Below, one piece after another: positions 1-6,634 of a stretch of DNA of 11,958 nucleotides. Each line of letters starts with the position of its first letter. Position 1 is the first letter of the stretch. The position numbers were made by a program, and so were the translations under genes. The notes under the pieces were generated by a model. It saw only the letters and a list, made by a program, of their open reading frames with translations. It did not search any database and was not told where the DNA came from. The DNA is from an uncultured Thermoleophilia bacterium (GTDB lineage: Bacteria > Actinomycetota > Thermoleophilia > UBA2241), in NCBI GenBank assembly GCA_903921965.1, contig CAIXSE010000600.1:1-11958 (forward strand). The letters are read 5' to 3'.

Positions 1-197
1 ACCTCAACCTGCGCGAGATCGTCACGCTCGTCCCGCTGGTGGCACTGGTCATCTGGGTGGGCGTCTATCCGACGACGCTGCTGAACTACCTGCACGTGCC
101 CGTCGACATGATCATGCTGCGCGTCACGCCTGCCCTGAGCAGCGAGCACGCCAACGCGCTGGCCCAGCTCGTGGATACTGCGAAAGGTCTCTTCTGA
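1..197 (+). CDS. nuoM: NADH-quinone oxidoreductase subunit M, C-terminal fragment
   Basis: This is the 3' end of a gene that begins left of the window. The reading frame starts at base 3 and gives about 64 residues before TGA at 195-197. The readable part contains a hydrophobic helix (VTLVPLVALVIWVGVYPTTL) followed by a short polar tail ending in AKGLF. The WVGVYPTTLL pattern is typical of the last transmembrane helix of NuoM, an antiporter-like proton-pumping subunit of respiratory complex I. The stop codon overlaps the ATG of the next gene (TGATG, sharing base 197), the usual translationally coupled nuoM-nuoN arrangement. The assignment rests on the short C-terminal match and on the neighbour. 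NuoL is related, but gene order favours NuoM. Confidence 0.9.
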   Translation, partial: LNLREIVTLVPLVALVIWVGVYPTTLLNYLHVPVDMIMLRVTPALSSEHANALAQLVDTAKGLF

Positions 198-1837
198 TGG
201 GTGCCGCCAACAACGCCATCGTCGTGATCCTGCCCGGCGTTGTGCTCGCCGCGGCGGCCGCGCTGGTCCTCGTCGTCGACCTCTTCACCGCGCGCAAGGC
301 CGTGCTCGCCTGGCTCGCGGCCGCCGGCTTCATCGCCACCGCGGCCGTCGCGGCGGGGCAGTGGGTGCGCTTCGCGGACGGCGGCATCCTGTTCAACGCG
401 CGGAAGCCCGAGACCGGGTTCGCGGGTATGGTCTCGCTCGATAAGTACGCGCTCTTCTGCACCGTGCTGTTCTGCGCGATCGGCCTCGCCACGGTCATGC
501 TGTCCGACTCGTTCCTCGCCCGGCGGCGCGCCGCGCGCGGGGAGTTCTACGTGCTGCTGATGCTCATCGTGACCGGCATGATCGGCATGGTCATCAGCAC
601 CGACCTCATCGCCTTCTTCGTCTCGTTCGAGCTGATGTCGCTGCCGACCTACGTGCTGGCCGGCTACCTGCTGCGTGAGGAGCGCTCCGGCGAGGCCGCG
701 ATCAAGTACCTCATCACGGGCGCGTTCTCCTCGGCGATCCTCGCCTTCGGGATGGCCCTGCTGTACGCGGCCACCGGCCAGACCAGCTACGTGGGCATCG
801 CCCACGGGCTGGCCGCGCTCGACGCGCACGGCCTCGACGCCCGTGGCCTGCTGGTCGTGGCCTTCGTCCTGCTCGTCACCGGCTACGGCTTCAAGATCTC
901 GGCCGTGCCGTTCCACAGCTGGGCGCCCGACGTGTACGAGGGTGCCCCGACGCCGGTCACCGCGTTCATGTCCACCGGCGTGAAGGCGGCCGCCTTCGCC
1001 GGCTTCGCCAAGCTCTTCATGCTCGCGGCCGGGGTCCAGTGGCAGCTCTGGGTCCACACCATGACCATCCTCGCCGTCATCACGATGGTGGTCGGCAACG
1101 TGCTGGCCCTGCCTCAGCGCAACATCAAGCGCATGCTCGCGTACTCGAGCATCGCGCACGCCGGTTACCTCACCCTGGGCCTCATCGCCGCAGGTACGTC
1201 GGGCACGTGGGAGGGCATCTCCGCGATCCTCTTCTACCTGGTCACGTACGCGCTCATGAACCTCGGCGCGTTCGGGGTGCTCGTCTGGATCCGCAACAAG
1301 CGGGCGTTCGACTACTCGCTCGACGGGATCGCCGGCCTCGGCCGCACGATGCCCTGGCCGGCGATGCTCATGGGCGTCCTCATGGTCTCGCTCACCGGCA
1401 TCCCGCCGACCGCCGGTTTCTGGGGCAAGTTCTACCTGTTCACGGCGGTCATCAACGCCGACCTCACGTGGCTCGCGATCATCGCGGTCGTCATGAGTGC
1501 CGTCTCCGCCTACTACTACCTGCGCGTGGTGTGGTTCATGTACTTCCGCGAGGCCGAGCCGGCCGCGGCCGGCAGCGCCGTCGCGGCGGCCCCCGGGGCG
1601 CCCAGCGGCGCGGCGGTGCCCGGCGCCGTGTTCGCCACGGCACCCGGCGACTCGGCCTCGTACCCGGGCACGTCCGGCGCGCCGGTAGAACCCCGGACAG
1701 CCGCACCCCGGCAGCCGGGCCAGGCCGGAGTGGTCTGGGCCGTCAGCTTGTGCGCCTTCGGCGTGATCGCCGTCGGCATGTTCCCGGCGCCGCTGCTGCG
1801 GTTCGCGGAAGGCGCCCTCCGGCTCATCCTGGGCTAG
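197..1837 (+). CDS. nuoN: NADH-quinone oxidoreductase subunit N (complex I proton-pumping subunit)
   Basis: A 546-residue polytopic membrane protein of the antiporter-like family (proton-conducting membrane transporter domain). It is one of the three subunits thought to move protons when complex I transfers electrons to quinone. Recognisable blocks are the conserved Glu helix with FVSFELMSLPTYVLAGY (about residues 140-160), the PFHSWAPDVYEGAPTPVTAF block (about 237-256) with the downstream STGVKAA lysine, and NIKRMLAYSSIAHAGY (about 307-322). The ATG overlaps the nuoM stop, which fixes the start. It is longer than the usual roughly 480-490 residues because an Ala/Pro/Gly-rich, low-complexity stretch (about 452-511) lies between the penultimate and last helices. 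The protein ends with a final helix (GVVWAVSLCAFGVIAVGMFPAPLL). A 56-nt gap separates it from the next gene. Confidence 0.97.
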   Translation: MGAANNAIVVILPGVVLAAAAALVLVVDLFTARKAVLAWLAAAGFIATAAVAAGQWVRFADGGILFNARKPETGFAGMVSLDKYALFCTVLFCAIGLATVMLSDSFLARRRAARGEFYVLLMLIVTGMIGMVISTDLIAFFVSFELMSLPTYVLAGYLLREERSGEAAIKYLITGAFSSAILAFGMALLYAATGQTSYVGIAHGLAALDAHGLDARGLLVVAFVLLVTGYGFKISAVPFHSWAPDVYEGAPTPVTAFMSTGVKAAAFAGFAKLFMLAAGVQWQLWVHTMTILAVITMVVGNVLALPQRNIKRMLAYSSIAHAGYLTLGLIAAGTSGTWEGISAILFYLVTYALMNLGAFGVLVWIRNKRAFDYSLDGIAGLGRTMPWPAMLMGVLMVSLTGIPPTAGFWGKFYLFTAVINADLTWLAIIAVVMSAVSAYYYLRVVWFMYFREAEPAAAGSAVAAAPGAPSGAAVPGAVFATAPGDSASYPGTSGAPVEPRTAAPRQPGQAGVVWAVSLCAFGVIAVGMFPAPLLRFAEGALRLILG

Positions 1838-1893
1838 GCCCCGCCTGACCCCGCGGCCAGACTGCGGACGCGGCGCGGAGGAGGGAGACTCCG

Positions 1894-2670
1894 GTGCGCA
1901 TCCTTTTCGTCGGTGACGTCTTCGGGCAGCCGGGGCGGGACGCCCTGTTGAAGTGGCTGCCCGGCTACCGCGCGGAGCACGGCGTCGGCTTCGTCATCGT
2001 GAACGCAGAGAACGCGGCCAACGGCGCGGGCATCACGTCCAAGATCGCCCTGAAGCTGCTCGGCGGCGGCGTGGACGTGCTCACGACCGGCAACCACGTC
2101 TGGCGGCAGAAGGAAGTCTTCTCCTTCCTGTCGGCCGACGACCGGATCGTGCGGCCGGCCAACTATCCGGAGGGCGCACCCGGCCGTGGGCTTACCGTGC
2201 GCCCGGCGGCCGACGGCAGCCCGGTCGCGGTGATCGACCTGGCCGGCGAGCTCTTCATGAACACCGGCCTCTCGCCGTTCCGCATCGTCGACGCCCTCGT
2301 GGACGAGGCCCGGCGGCGCGCCGACACCGTCGTCGTCGACCTGCACGCCGAGGCGACGAGCGAGAAGGTCGCCATGGGTCACCACCTGGACGGGCGCGTG
2401 ACCGCCGTACTCGGGACGCACACGCACGTGCAGACGTCCGACGCGCGAGTCCTGCCCGGAGGCACGGCGTACATGACCGACGTCGGCATGACGGGGCCGC
2501 TCGAGTCCGTCATCGGCGTCAGGACCGACATCATCGTGCGCCGGTTCCTGACCGAGTTGCCGGCCCAGTTCGAGGTGGGCGACGGCCCTGTGCGGCTCGA
2601 CGCCGCTCTCATCGAGGCCGAGGGCGGGCGCGCCCTGTCGATCGCCGGATTCGAGGTCGTCCTCCCGTAG
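1894..2670 (+). CDS. ymdB: YmdB-family metallophosphoesterase (TIGR00282 type)
   Basis: A 258-residue soluble protein matching the YmdB family of calcineurin-like dinuclear-metal phosphoesterases over its whole length. Bacillus subtilis YmdB has 2',3'-cyclic nucleotide phosphodiesterase activity and affects biofilm and motility decisions. Metal-site motifs are all present: GDVFG with D8, NAENAANG with E39 and N40, TTGNHVW with N67 and H68, DLHAEATSEK with H151, and GTHTHVQT with H176 and H178. These are followed by the family's LPGGTAYMTDVGMTGP block. The start is GTG at 1894, preceded by a strong purine-rich ribosome binding site (GGAGGAGGG, about 7 nt upstream). No signal peptide is seen. 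In many bacteria this gene sits beside the RNase Y gene; here it follows nuoN and precedes a polysaccharide gene. The exact substrate in this organism is unknown. Confidence 0.95.
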   Translation: MRILFVGDVFGQPGRDALLKWLPGYRAEHGVGFVIVNAENAANGAGITSKIALKLLGGGVDVLTTGNHVWRQKEVFSFLSADDRIVRPANYPEGAPGRGLTVRPAADGSPVAVIDLAGELFMNTGLSPFRIVDALVDEARRRADTVVVDLHAEATSEKVAMGHHLDGRVTAVLGTHTHVQTSDARVLPGGTAYMTDVGMTGPLESVIGVRTDIIVRRFLTELPAQFEVGDGPVRLDAALIEAEGGRALSIAGFEVVLP

Positions 2671-2801
2671 GGTCTGCGTGATCGGCCGAGTCGGCCGGCG
2701 CGGGAGCGGGTAGGCTTCAGGCAGGCGCAGCGCGGGCAGCCGGACGAGGTGCGGGGCGGTGCTCTCTTGAGCACGCGCGCCGAGTTGCCGATGGAGACGC
2801 C

Positions 2802-4325
2802 ATGGAAGGTAGTACACGGAGCGGAGGAGAGCGAGGTCTTGTCGCTTCGCTTGGGGCAGACAGGGCCGGGGCGGCCGAGGCCGTCCGCGTGAACCCCTTC
2901 AAGCGCCGCGTCGCTGCCGCGCTCGTCTCCGACGTCGTGGCGGTCACGGCGGCGTCCCTGCTCGCCGTGCAGCTCACGCGGGCGCTGGATGCGGTGCCCG
3001 TGGCCGGCCGCGTCGTCCGCTCGTTCGAGGTGGAGCCCAGTCTGGGCGCCTACGCCTTCCTGCTGCTCATCCCGCTGTGGATCGCCGCGCTGTGGGCCTT
3101 CGGCCTGTATCGCGAACCGGGCCGGAGCCTTGGCGGGGGCACTTTCGTCCAGACGTTCTCCGGCCTCACCGCGGTGACCGCGACCGCCTGGATCGTCCTC
3201 ATCGGCATGGTCCTCCTCCGCGGTGAGCACGCGCCCGTGGCGAGCCTCATCACGTTCTGGGCCCTCGCCGTCGTGCTGCTGCCTCTGGGCCGGTGGCTCA
3301 CCAAGGCGCTGGTGTGGTCGCGAGGCACGTTCTGCGAGAGGGTGCTCATCATCGGTGCCGGCGACGTGGGGTACACCGTCGCCGACAAGATCGCCAAGCA
3401 CCCCCGCCTTCGTGTGAAGCTCGTGGGGTTCCTCGACGACGGCGAGCCGCGGGGTCACGAGGGCGGCTCCGGGGCCCGGGTGCCGGTCCTGGGCGTCCTG
3501 GGCGACCTGCCGCGAGTCATCGCCGAGCAGGGCGTCGACCGGGTGATCATCGCCTTCTCGCGCGCTCGCCACAACGACTTCCTGCGCGTGGTGCGCGCCT
3601 GCGCCGACACCGCCGTACAGGTCAACATCGTGCCGCGGCTCTTCGAGGTCGTCAGCTCCCGGGCCCTCGTGGACGACGTCGAGGGCATCCCTCTGCTCGA
3701 CGTCGGTCACGTGGAGCTCGGGCGGTTCAACATGGCCGCCAAGCGCGTGTTCGACCTCATCGTCGGCGGCGCCATCTGCGTCGTCGCGCTCCCGGTCATC
3801 GGTGTGGTGGCGGTGCTCATCAAGCTCGAGTCACGGGGTCCGGTGTTCTTCCGCCAGGAGCGCATGGGCAAGGGCGGCAGGACGTTCATGATCCTGAAGT
3901 TCCGCTCGATGTACGAGGGCGCCGAGCGCCTGCGCGACGACCTGTCCGGTCAGAACGAGTACTCGGGGCCCATGTTCAAGATGAAGCGCGATCCCCGGGT
4001 CACGCGCATCGGCGGCTGGCTGAGGCGCTGGAGCGTGGACGAGCTTCCCCAGCTGCTCAACGTGATGAAGGGGGACATGAGCCTCGTCGGGCCGCGGCCG
4101 CTCTGGGTCGAGGAGGCCAGGCAGTGTCGCGGGTGGACCCAGAAGCGGCTGGACATCACCCCCGGCATGACCGGGCTGTGGCAGGTCCTGGGGCGCAACG
4201 ACATCCCGTTCGAGGAGATGGTCAAGCTCGACTACATGTACGTCACCGGCTGGAGCCTGGGCTGGGACGTGAAGCTGCTCCTGCAGACGGCCGGCGCCGT
4301 GTTCGACAAGCGCGGCGCGTACTGA
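2802..4325 (+). CDS. Polyprenyl-phosphate hexose-1-phosphate transferase (exopolysaccharide-initiating sugar transferase)
   Basis: A 507-residue membrane enzyme of the WbaP/WcaJ type. It moves a sugar-1-phosphate from a nucleotide sugar to undecaprenyl phosphate, the first step of a surface polysaccharide repeat unit. Four hydrophobic helices occupy about residues 37-58, 83-103, 121-139 and 146-163. A Rossmann-like segment follows (VLIIGAGDVGYTVADKI, 181-197). The C-terminal bacterial sugar transferase domain (PF02397) starts at about 312 with KRVFDLIVGG, includes a membrane-dipping helix (319-340), LKFRSM (365-370), the catalytic Asp-Glu pair of DELPQLLNVMKGDMSLVGPRP (D413, E414) and DITPGMTGLWQVLGR (451-465). 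The length is slightly above the usual 460-490 because of a 30-residue polar N-terminus. It lies 131 nt after ymdB and converges on the - strand operon. The actual sugar cannot be read from sequence. Confidence 0.95.
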   Translation: MEGSTRSGGERGLVASLGADRAGAAEAVRVNPFKRRVAAALVSDVVAVTAASLLAVQLTRALDAVPVAGRVVRSFEVEPSLGAYAFLLLIPLWIAALWAFGLYREPGRSLGGGTFVQTFSGLTAVTATAWIVLIGMVLLRGEHAPVASLITFWALAVVLLPLGRWLTKALVWSRGTFCERVLIIGAGDVGYTVADKIAKHPRLRVKLVGFLDDGEPRGHEGGSGARVPVLGVLGDLPRVIAEQGVDRVIIAFSRARHNDFLRVVRACADTAVQVNIVPRLFEVVSSRALVDDVEGIPLLDVGHVELGRFNMAAKRVFDLIVGGAICVVALPVIGVVAVLIKLESRGPVFFRQERMGKGGRTFMILKFRSMYEGAERLRDDLSGQNEYSGPMFKMKRDPRVTRIGGWLRRWSVDELPQLLNVMKGDMSLVGPRPLWVEEARQCRGWTQKRLDITPGMTGLWQVLGRNDIPFEEMVKLDYMYVTGWSLGWDVKLLLQTAGAVFDKRGAY

Positions 4326-4384
4326 CGCGAGAGCGGCGGAGCCGCGGGAGCCTGGACGGCACGTGCGGGCACCAGTCCGCAACG

Positions 4385-4425
4385 ACGACGGCCCCCGGAG
4401 GCGCTGCGCCTCCGGGGGCCGTCGT
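4385..4425. terminator. Perfect 20-bp inverted repeat, probable bidirectional terminator
   Basis: Two perfectly complementary 20-nt arms (4385-4404 and 4406-4425) are separated by one formal base at 4405, so the real hairpin loop would open to 3-5 nt. The arms are GC-rich (core GGCCCCCGGAGGCG). The repeat lies in the 121-nt gap between two converging genes, the sugar transferase stop (4325) and the small peptide gene stop (4447). That position fits a terminator shared by both strands. There is no T-tract on either side, so it is not a textbook intrinsic terminator. High-GC organisms often use such hairpins without U-runs. Confidence 0.75.
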
Positions 4426-4446
4426 GTGAGACTCCTCGGTCCGGCC

Positions 4447-4617
4447 TCAGGTGCCGGTGACGCCGCGGCAGACTCCCGGATTGCCCGACGGATCCCAGCC
4501 GCACTTGTCGCCGGTGACGGTGTTGTAGCCGCCGTCGTGGTTCTTGCACACCAGAAGAACAGCTTCTTCAGGCCGGCCGCGGGTGAGCACGAAGAGCTTC
4601 GGCTCTGTCCACTTCAT
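4447..4617 (-). CDS. Candidate RiPP precursor peptide, 56 residues, three cysteines
   Basis: A small gene at the end of the - strand operon. Its protein begins MKWTEPKLFVLTRGRPEEAV, continues with LLVCK (C24) and has a Gly/Asn/Asp-rich tail with C39 and C50, ending VCRGVTGT. The start at 4617 is chosen because GGGGG lies 7 nt upstream, and because the 27-residue upstream extension of the frame (from 4698) would run through the likely promoter. The layout, a compact conserved-looking N-terminus (PKLFVL, RPEEAVLLVCK) followed by a low-complexity, Cys-containing tail, is that of a leader plus core peptide. The genes immediately upstream encode radical SAM/SPASM enzymes, a PqqD-like protein and a peptidase, which supports a role as their substrate. 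No signal peptide is visible. I do not recognise a named family. It could be a short metal-binding protein instead. Confidence 0.75.
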   Translation of the reverse strand: MKWTEPKLFVLTRGRPEEAVLLVCKNHDGGYNTVTGDKCGWDPSGNPGVCRGVTGT

Positions 4618-4624
4618 CGTGATA

Positions 4625-4694
4625 CCCCCAAGCTGTGGTTGAGACCACGTAGTCAGTTGTGTGTACGATACTACCCTTGTAGCGGTTCTGTCGA
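4625..4694 (-). promoter_or_regulatory. Candidate promoter, leader hairpin and ribosome binding site for the precursor peptide gene
   Basis: On the - strand a TCGACA box (4694-4689, one mismatch from TTGACA) is followed after 18 nt by TATCGT (4670-4665, four of six matches to TATAAT). A small hairpin with 5-bp arms GTGGT/ACCAC (4635-4648) lies in the predicted leader. GGGGG (4629-4625) then precedes the ATG by 7 nt. The whole 91-nt gap is visibly richer in A/T than its surroundings. This suggests the peptide is transcribed at its own level in addition to read-through from the upstream operon. The promoter call is by eye only; the -10 match is moderate. Confidence 0.45.
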
Positions 4695-4708
4695 CCATCT
4701 ATCTGTTG

Positions 4709-5845
4709 TCAGGGCTGCATACTGTTGCCGTCTGGTGACTCTTCCTTGACCAGCGCGGCCCGTGCGTGCGCCACGGAGCAGAAGTACGACACGTCGCCGT
4801 CGAGCGCGCCCGTCTCGAGGTACGAGTGGGCCGGGCACCACAGGCAGAGGTTGAAGACCTCGCACGCGCCGCAGCCCTCGACGTACTCCTGCTTGTCGGT
4901 GGTCATCTCCCACACGCGCGGCACCAGCGAGGTCCACGCCTCGGCGAGCGTTCCTCTGCGCAGGTCGTAGACGCAGTCCGGGTGGTGCAGCGAGGCGCAC
5001 GGGCGGAAGAGCCCCTCGGGGCCGACGGTGAAGCTGTCTTTCCCAGGGCGGCAGCGGAAGAGGCGGCGCGAACGCACGCCGCTCGCCTGGGGGATGAGGA
5101 GACCGTCGCGGTGCTCGCGCATCGCCGCGCAGCGCTCCTCGTCGGTCTCTTCGAGGCGGGCGATCTGCTCGGGCGACAGGCGCTCCGCGCGGATCAGCGC
5201 GTTTCTCGTCTCGTCGCCGTCGTAGCGCAGGTGCAGCTGCGGGTCGAAGCGGAAGAAGTCCTTGGTCCGCGCCCGGCAGAAGGCGGCGATCGCGTCCAGT
5301 TCGTGCACGTTGGCGCGCAGCGCCATGGCCTTCAGACGGACGGGGATGCGCGCCTCTTCGAGGAGCGCCAGGCCGCGGCGGAATGCGTCGTAGGAGCCGG
5401 GTCTGCGGGTGACGGCCTCGTACGTCTCGCGCGTGGCGCCGTAGACGGTCACCTCGATGTTGCGCGGCGGGACGTCCTTGAACAGGCGGACGTGGCGCTC
5501 CTTCACGAGGCACGCGTTGGTGAACACCGAGACGACGAACCCCTTGCGCCGGAGCAGCAGGTAGGCGTCTTCGAAGTCCTCGCGGAGCAGGGGCTCGCCG
5601 CCCGTGACGAGGCACCACAGGGCGCCGAGCTCTCGTGCCTCGCCGGCGATGCGGTCCAGCTCCTCCAGCGTGAGCTCGGCCTGCAGGGCCCGGCGGTCGC
5701 CCGCGGGCAGGTTGATGTAGCAGTGCGCGCAGTCGTTGTTGCAGCGGGCGGTCAGCTCCAGCTCGAAGCTCACCGGCAGGCGCTTGCGGCGCATGTCGTC
5801 CCAGAGCGGGAGCGAGGCGATCGGCAGTTCCTCGACGGTGCTCAC
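4709..5845 (-). CDS. Radical SAM/SPASM peptide-modifying enzyme (copy next to the precursor)
   Basis: A 378-residue protein. The radical SAM cluster motif is C35-N-N-D-C39-A-H-C42, followed by YINLPAGDRRAL and the SAM-binding TGGEP (81-85). The C-terminal SPASM domain shows seven well-placed cysteines: C265, C283 (with the G-x4-C spacing), C325 and C328, C334 and C337, and C356. It should therefore bind two auxiliary iron-sulfur clusters as well as the SAM cluster. Such enzymes form carbon-carbon, thioether or similar cross-links, or epimerise residues, in ribosomal peptides. The GTG start at 5845 overlaps the stop of the upstream peptidase gene (GTGA), which decides the start; longer in-frame extension upstream is a shadow of that gene. 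It is paralogous to the enzyme at 6619-7782. The reaction cannot be predicted from sequence alone. Confidence 0.93.
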   Translation of the reverse strand: MSTVEELPIASLPLWDDMRRKRLPVSFELELTARCNNDCAHCYINLPAGDRRALQAELTLEELDRIAGEARELGALWCLVTGGEPLLREDFEDAYLLLRRKGFVVSVFTNACLVKERHVRLFKDVPPRNIEVTVYGATRETYEAVTRRPGSYDAFRRGLALLEEARIPVRLKAMALRANVHELDAIAAFCRARTKDFFRFDPQLHLRYDGDETRNALIRAERLSPEQIARLEETDEERCAAMREHRDGLLIPQASGVRSRRLFRCRPGKDSFTVGPEGLFRPCASLHHPDCVYDLRRGTLAEAWTSLVPRVWEMTTDKQEYVEGCGACEVFNLCLWCPAHSYLETGALDGDVSYFCSVAHARAALVKEESPDGNSMQP

Positions 5846-6339
5846 CGCAGCCTCCTCCACGCCGCCTCGAGCTTGCGTCCCGCGGCGACGAGCGGGGTGA
5901 GCAGGCCGTGGCGCGAGAGCGCGGCGAGCAGCAGCCGCTCGGGGCGCCGCCCCAGCCGGACCTCGTGGACGCCGCGTTCGACGCGCGTGACGCGGCCCAG
6001 GAGGAGCCCCGCGGCGATGGGCCCGTCGGGCTCCAGGGCGGCGTCCCCGCGCGTCACGAAGCACCCCGGCGCGCCGGCTACGATACGGTGGACAAGGAGC
6101 CTGTCGTCGCCGGAGCGGCGGAACGCGACGACGTCGCCGAGCTTCGGTCCGCGGCCCGCGAACGGGCTCACCGTGAGCACGTCGCCGTCCCTGATGAACG
6201 GGTGCATGCTGCAGCCCCCCGCGCGGAAGCGCACCGACTCGCGGCGCCCGAGGATGTCCTCCATGAGGCCGCGGAACGCGGCGGCCGGCAAGACGATGCC
6301 GTCTTCAGCCTCCGCGAACGGTCTAGGCTCCGGCGACAT
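5842..6339 (-). CDS. Signal peptidase I (S24/S26)-like protein, candidate leader peptidase
   Basis: A 165-residue protein with the boxes of the S26 serine peptidase family. AGGCSMHPFIRDGDVL carries the nucleophile box (S44), GPKLGDVVAFRR is the second box, and LLVHRIV has H84 where bacterial leader peptidases normally use a Lys. TRGDAALEPDGP is the last conserved box. A Ser/His pair is the form seen in SipW/archaeal/eukaryotic-type signal peptidases. No clear N-terminal transmembrane anchor is visible; only a modest hydrophobic stretch near the C-terminus (LLLAALSRHGLLTPLVAAG) could touch the membrane. The ATG at 6339 overlaps the end of the PqqD-like gene by 17 nt, and its TGA overlaps the next gene's GTG. 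S26-like proteins of this kind often accompany PqqD and HprK-like genes; cleavage of the precursor leader is the likely, unproven role. Confidence 0.82.
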   Translation of the reverse strand: MSPEPRPFAEAEDGIVLPAAAFRGLMEDILGRRESVRFRAGGCSMHPFIRDGDVLTVSPFAGRGPKLGDVVAFRRSGDDRLLVHRIVAGAPGCFVTRGDAALEPDGPIAAGLLLGRVTRVERGVHEVRLGRRPERLLLAALSRHGLLTPLVAAGRKLEAAWRRLR

Positions 6340-6634
6340 CCACGACCATGCCGCGCGCGGCCAGCTCGGTGAGCAGCGCTCCGACGTGGCCCGGGATCTC
6401 CCCGTCCGGGTCTTCGTACTCGGCCTGCAGACCGGCGATGACCTCGTCGACCGAGCGCTTTCCGTCGAGGTGCTCCCAGACGGCCTTGCCCGTCTCGTTC
6501 AGGCTGAAGAGCTCGGCCTCGAGGTCGCCGACCCCGGAGGTGAGAGGGACGAGCACGATCTGCCCCTCGATGTCGCGGACCACGAGGTCCGGCGAGGGTT
6601 CGAACACCTGTGCGCCGCTCACTCCTTCAGACAT
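6323..6634 (-). CDS. PqqD-like peptide-binding (RRE) protein
   Basis: A 103-residue protein with the PqqD fold signature: an N-terminal beta-rich part (FEPSPDLVVRDIEGQIVLVPL), the sequence LFSLNETGKAVWEHLDGKRSVDEVIAGLQAEY (about 42-73) typical of the family, and a helical C-terminus ending in LLTELAARGMVVDV. PqqD-type domains bind the leader of a precursor peptide and present it to the radical SAM enzyme. The ATG at 6634 is chosen because AGGAG lies 8 nt upstream; the gene overlaps the radical SAM gene before it by 16 nt and the peptidase gene after it by 17 nt. It is a free-standing protein here, shared in principle by both radical SAM enzymes. An alternative is a recognition partner of the HprK-like kinase, as PqqD-like proteins also occur beside HprK-like genes in other loci. 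Confidence 0.9.
   Translation of the reverse strand: MSEGVSGAQVFEPSPDLVVRDIEGQIVLVPLTSGVGDLEAELFSLNETGKAVWEHLDGKRSVDEVIAGLQAEYEDPDGEIPGHVGALLTELAARGMVVDVAGA

Noticed and set aside
2683..2697. Short hairpin CGGCC-GAGTC-GGCCG after ymdB as a terminator
   Set aside because: The stem is only 5 bp and has no T-run; such short repeats arise often by chance in sequence this rich in G and C.
5846..6064. N-terminal extension of the radical SAM protein encoded at 4709-5845
   Set aside because: The extension is an Arg/Ala-rich out-of-frame reading of the peptidase gene; the GTG overlapping the peptidase stop gives the family's normal N-terminus.
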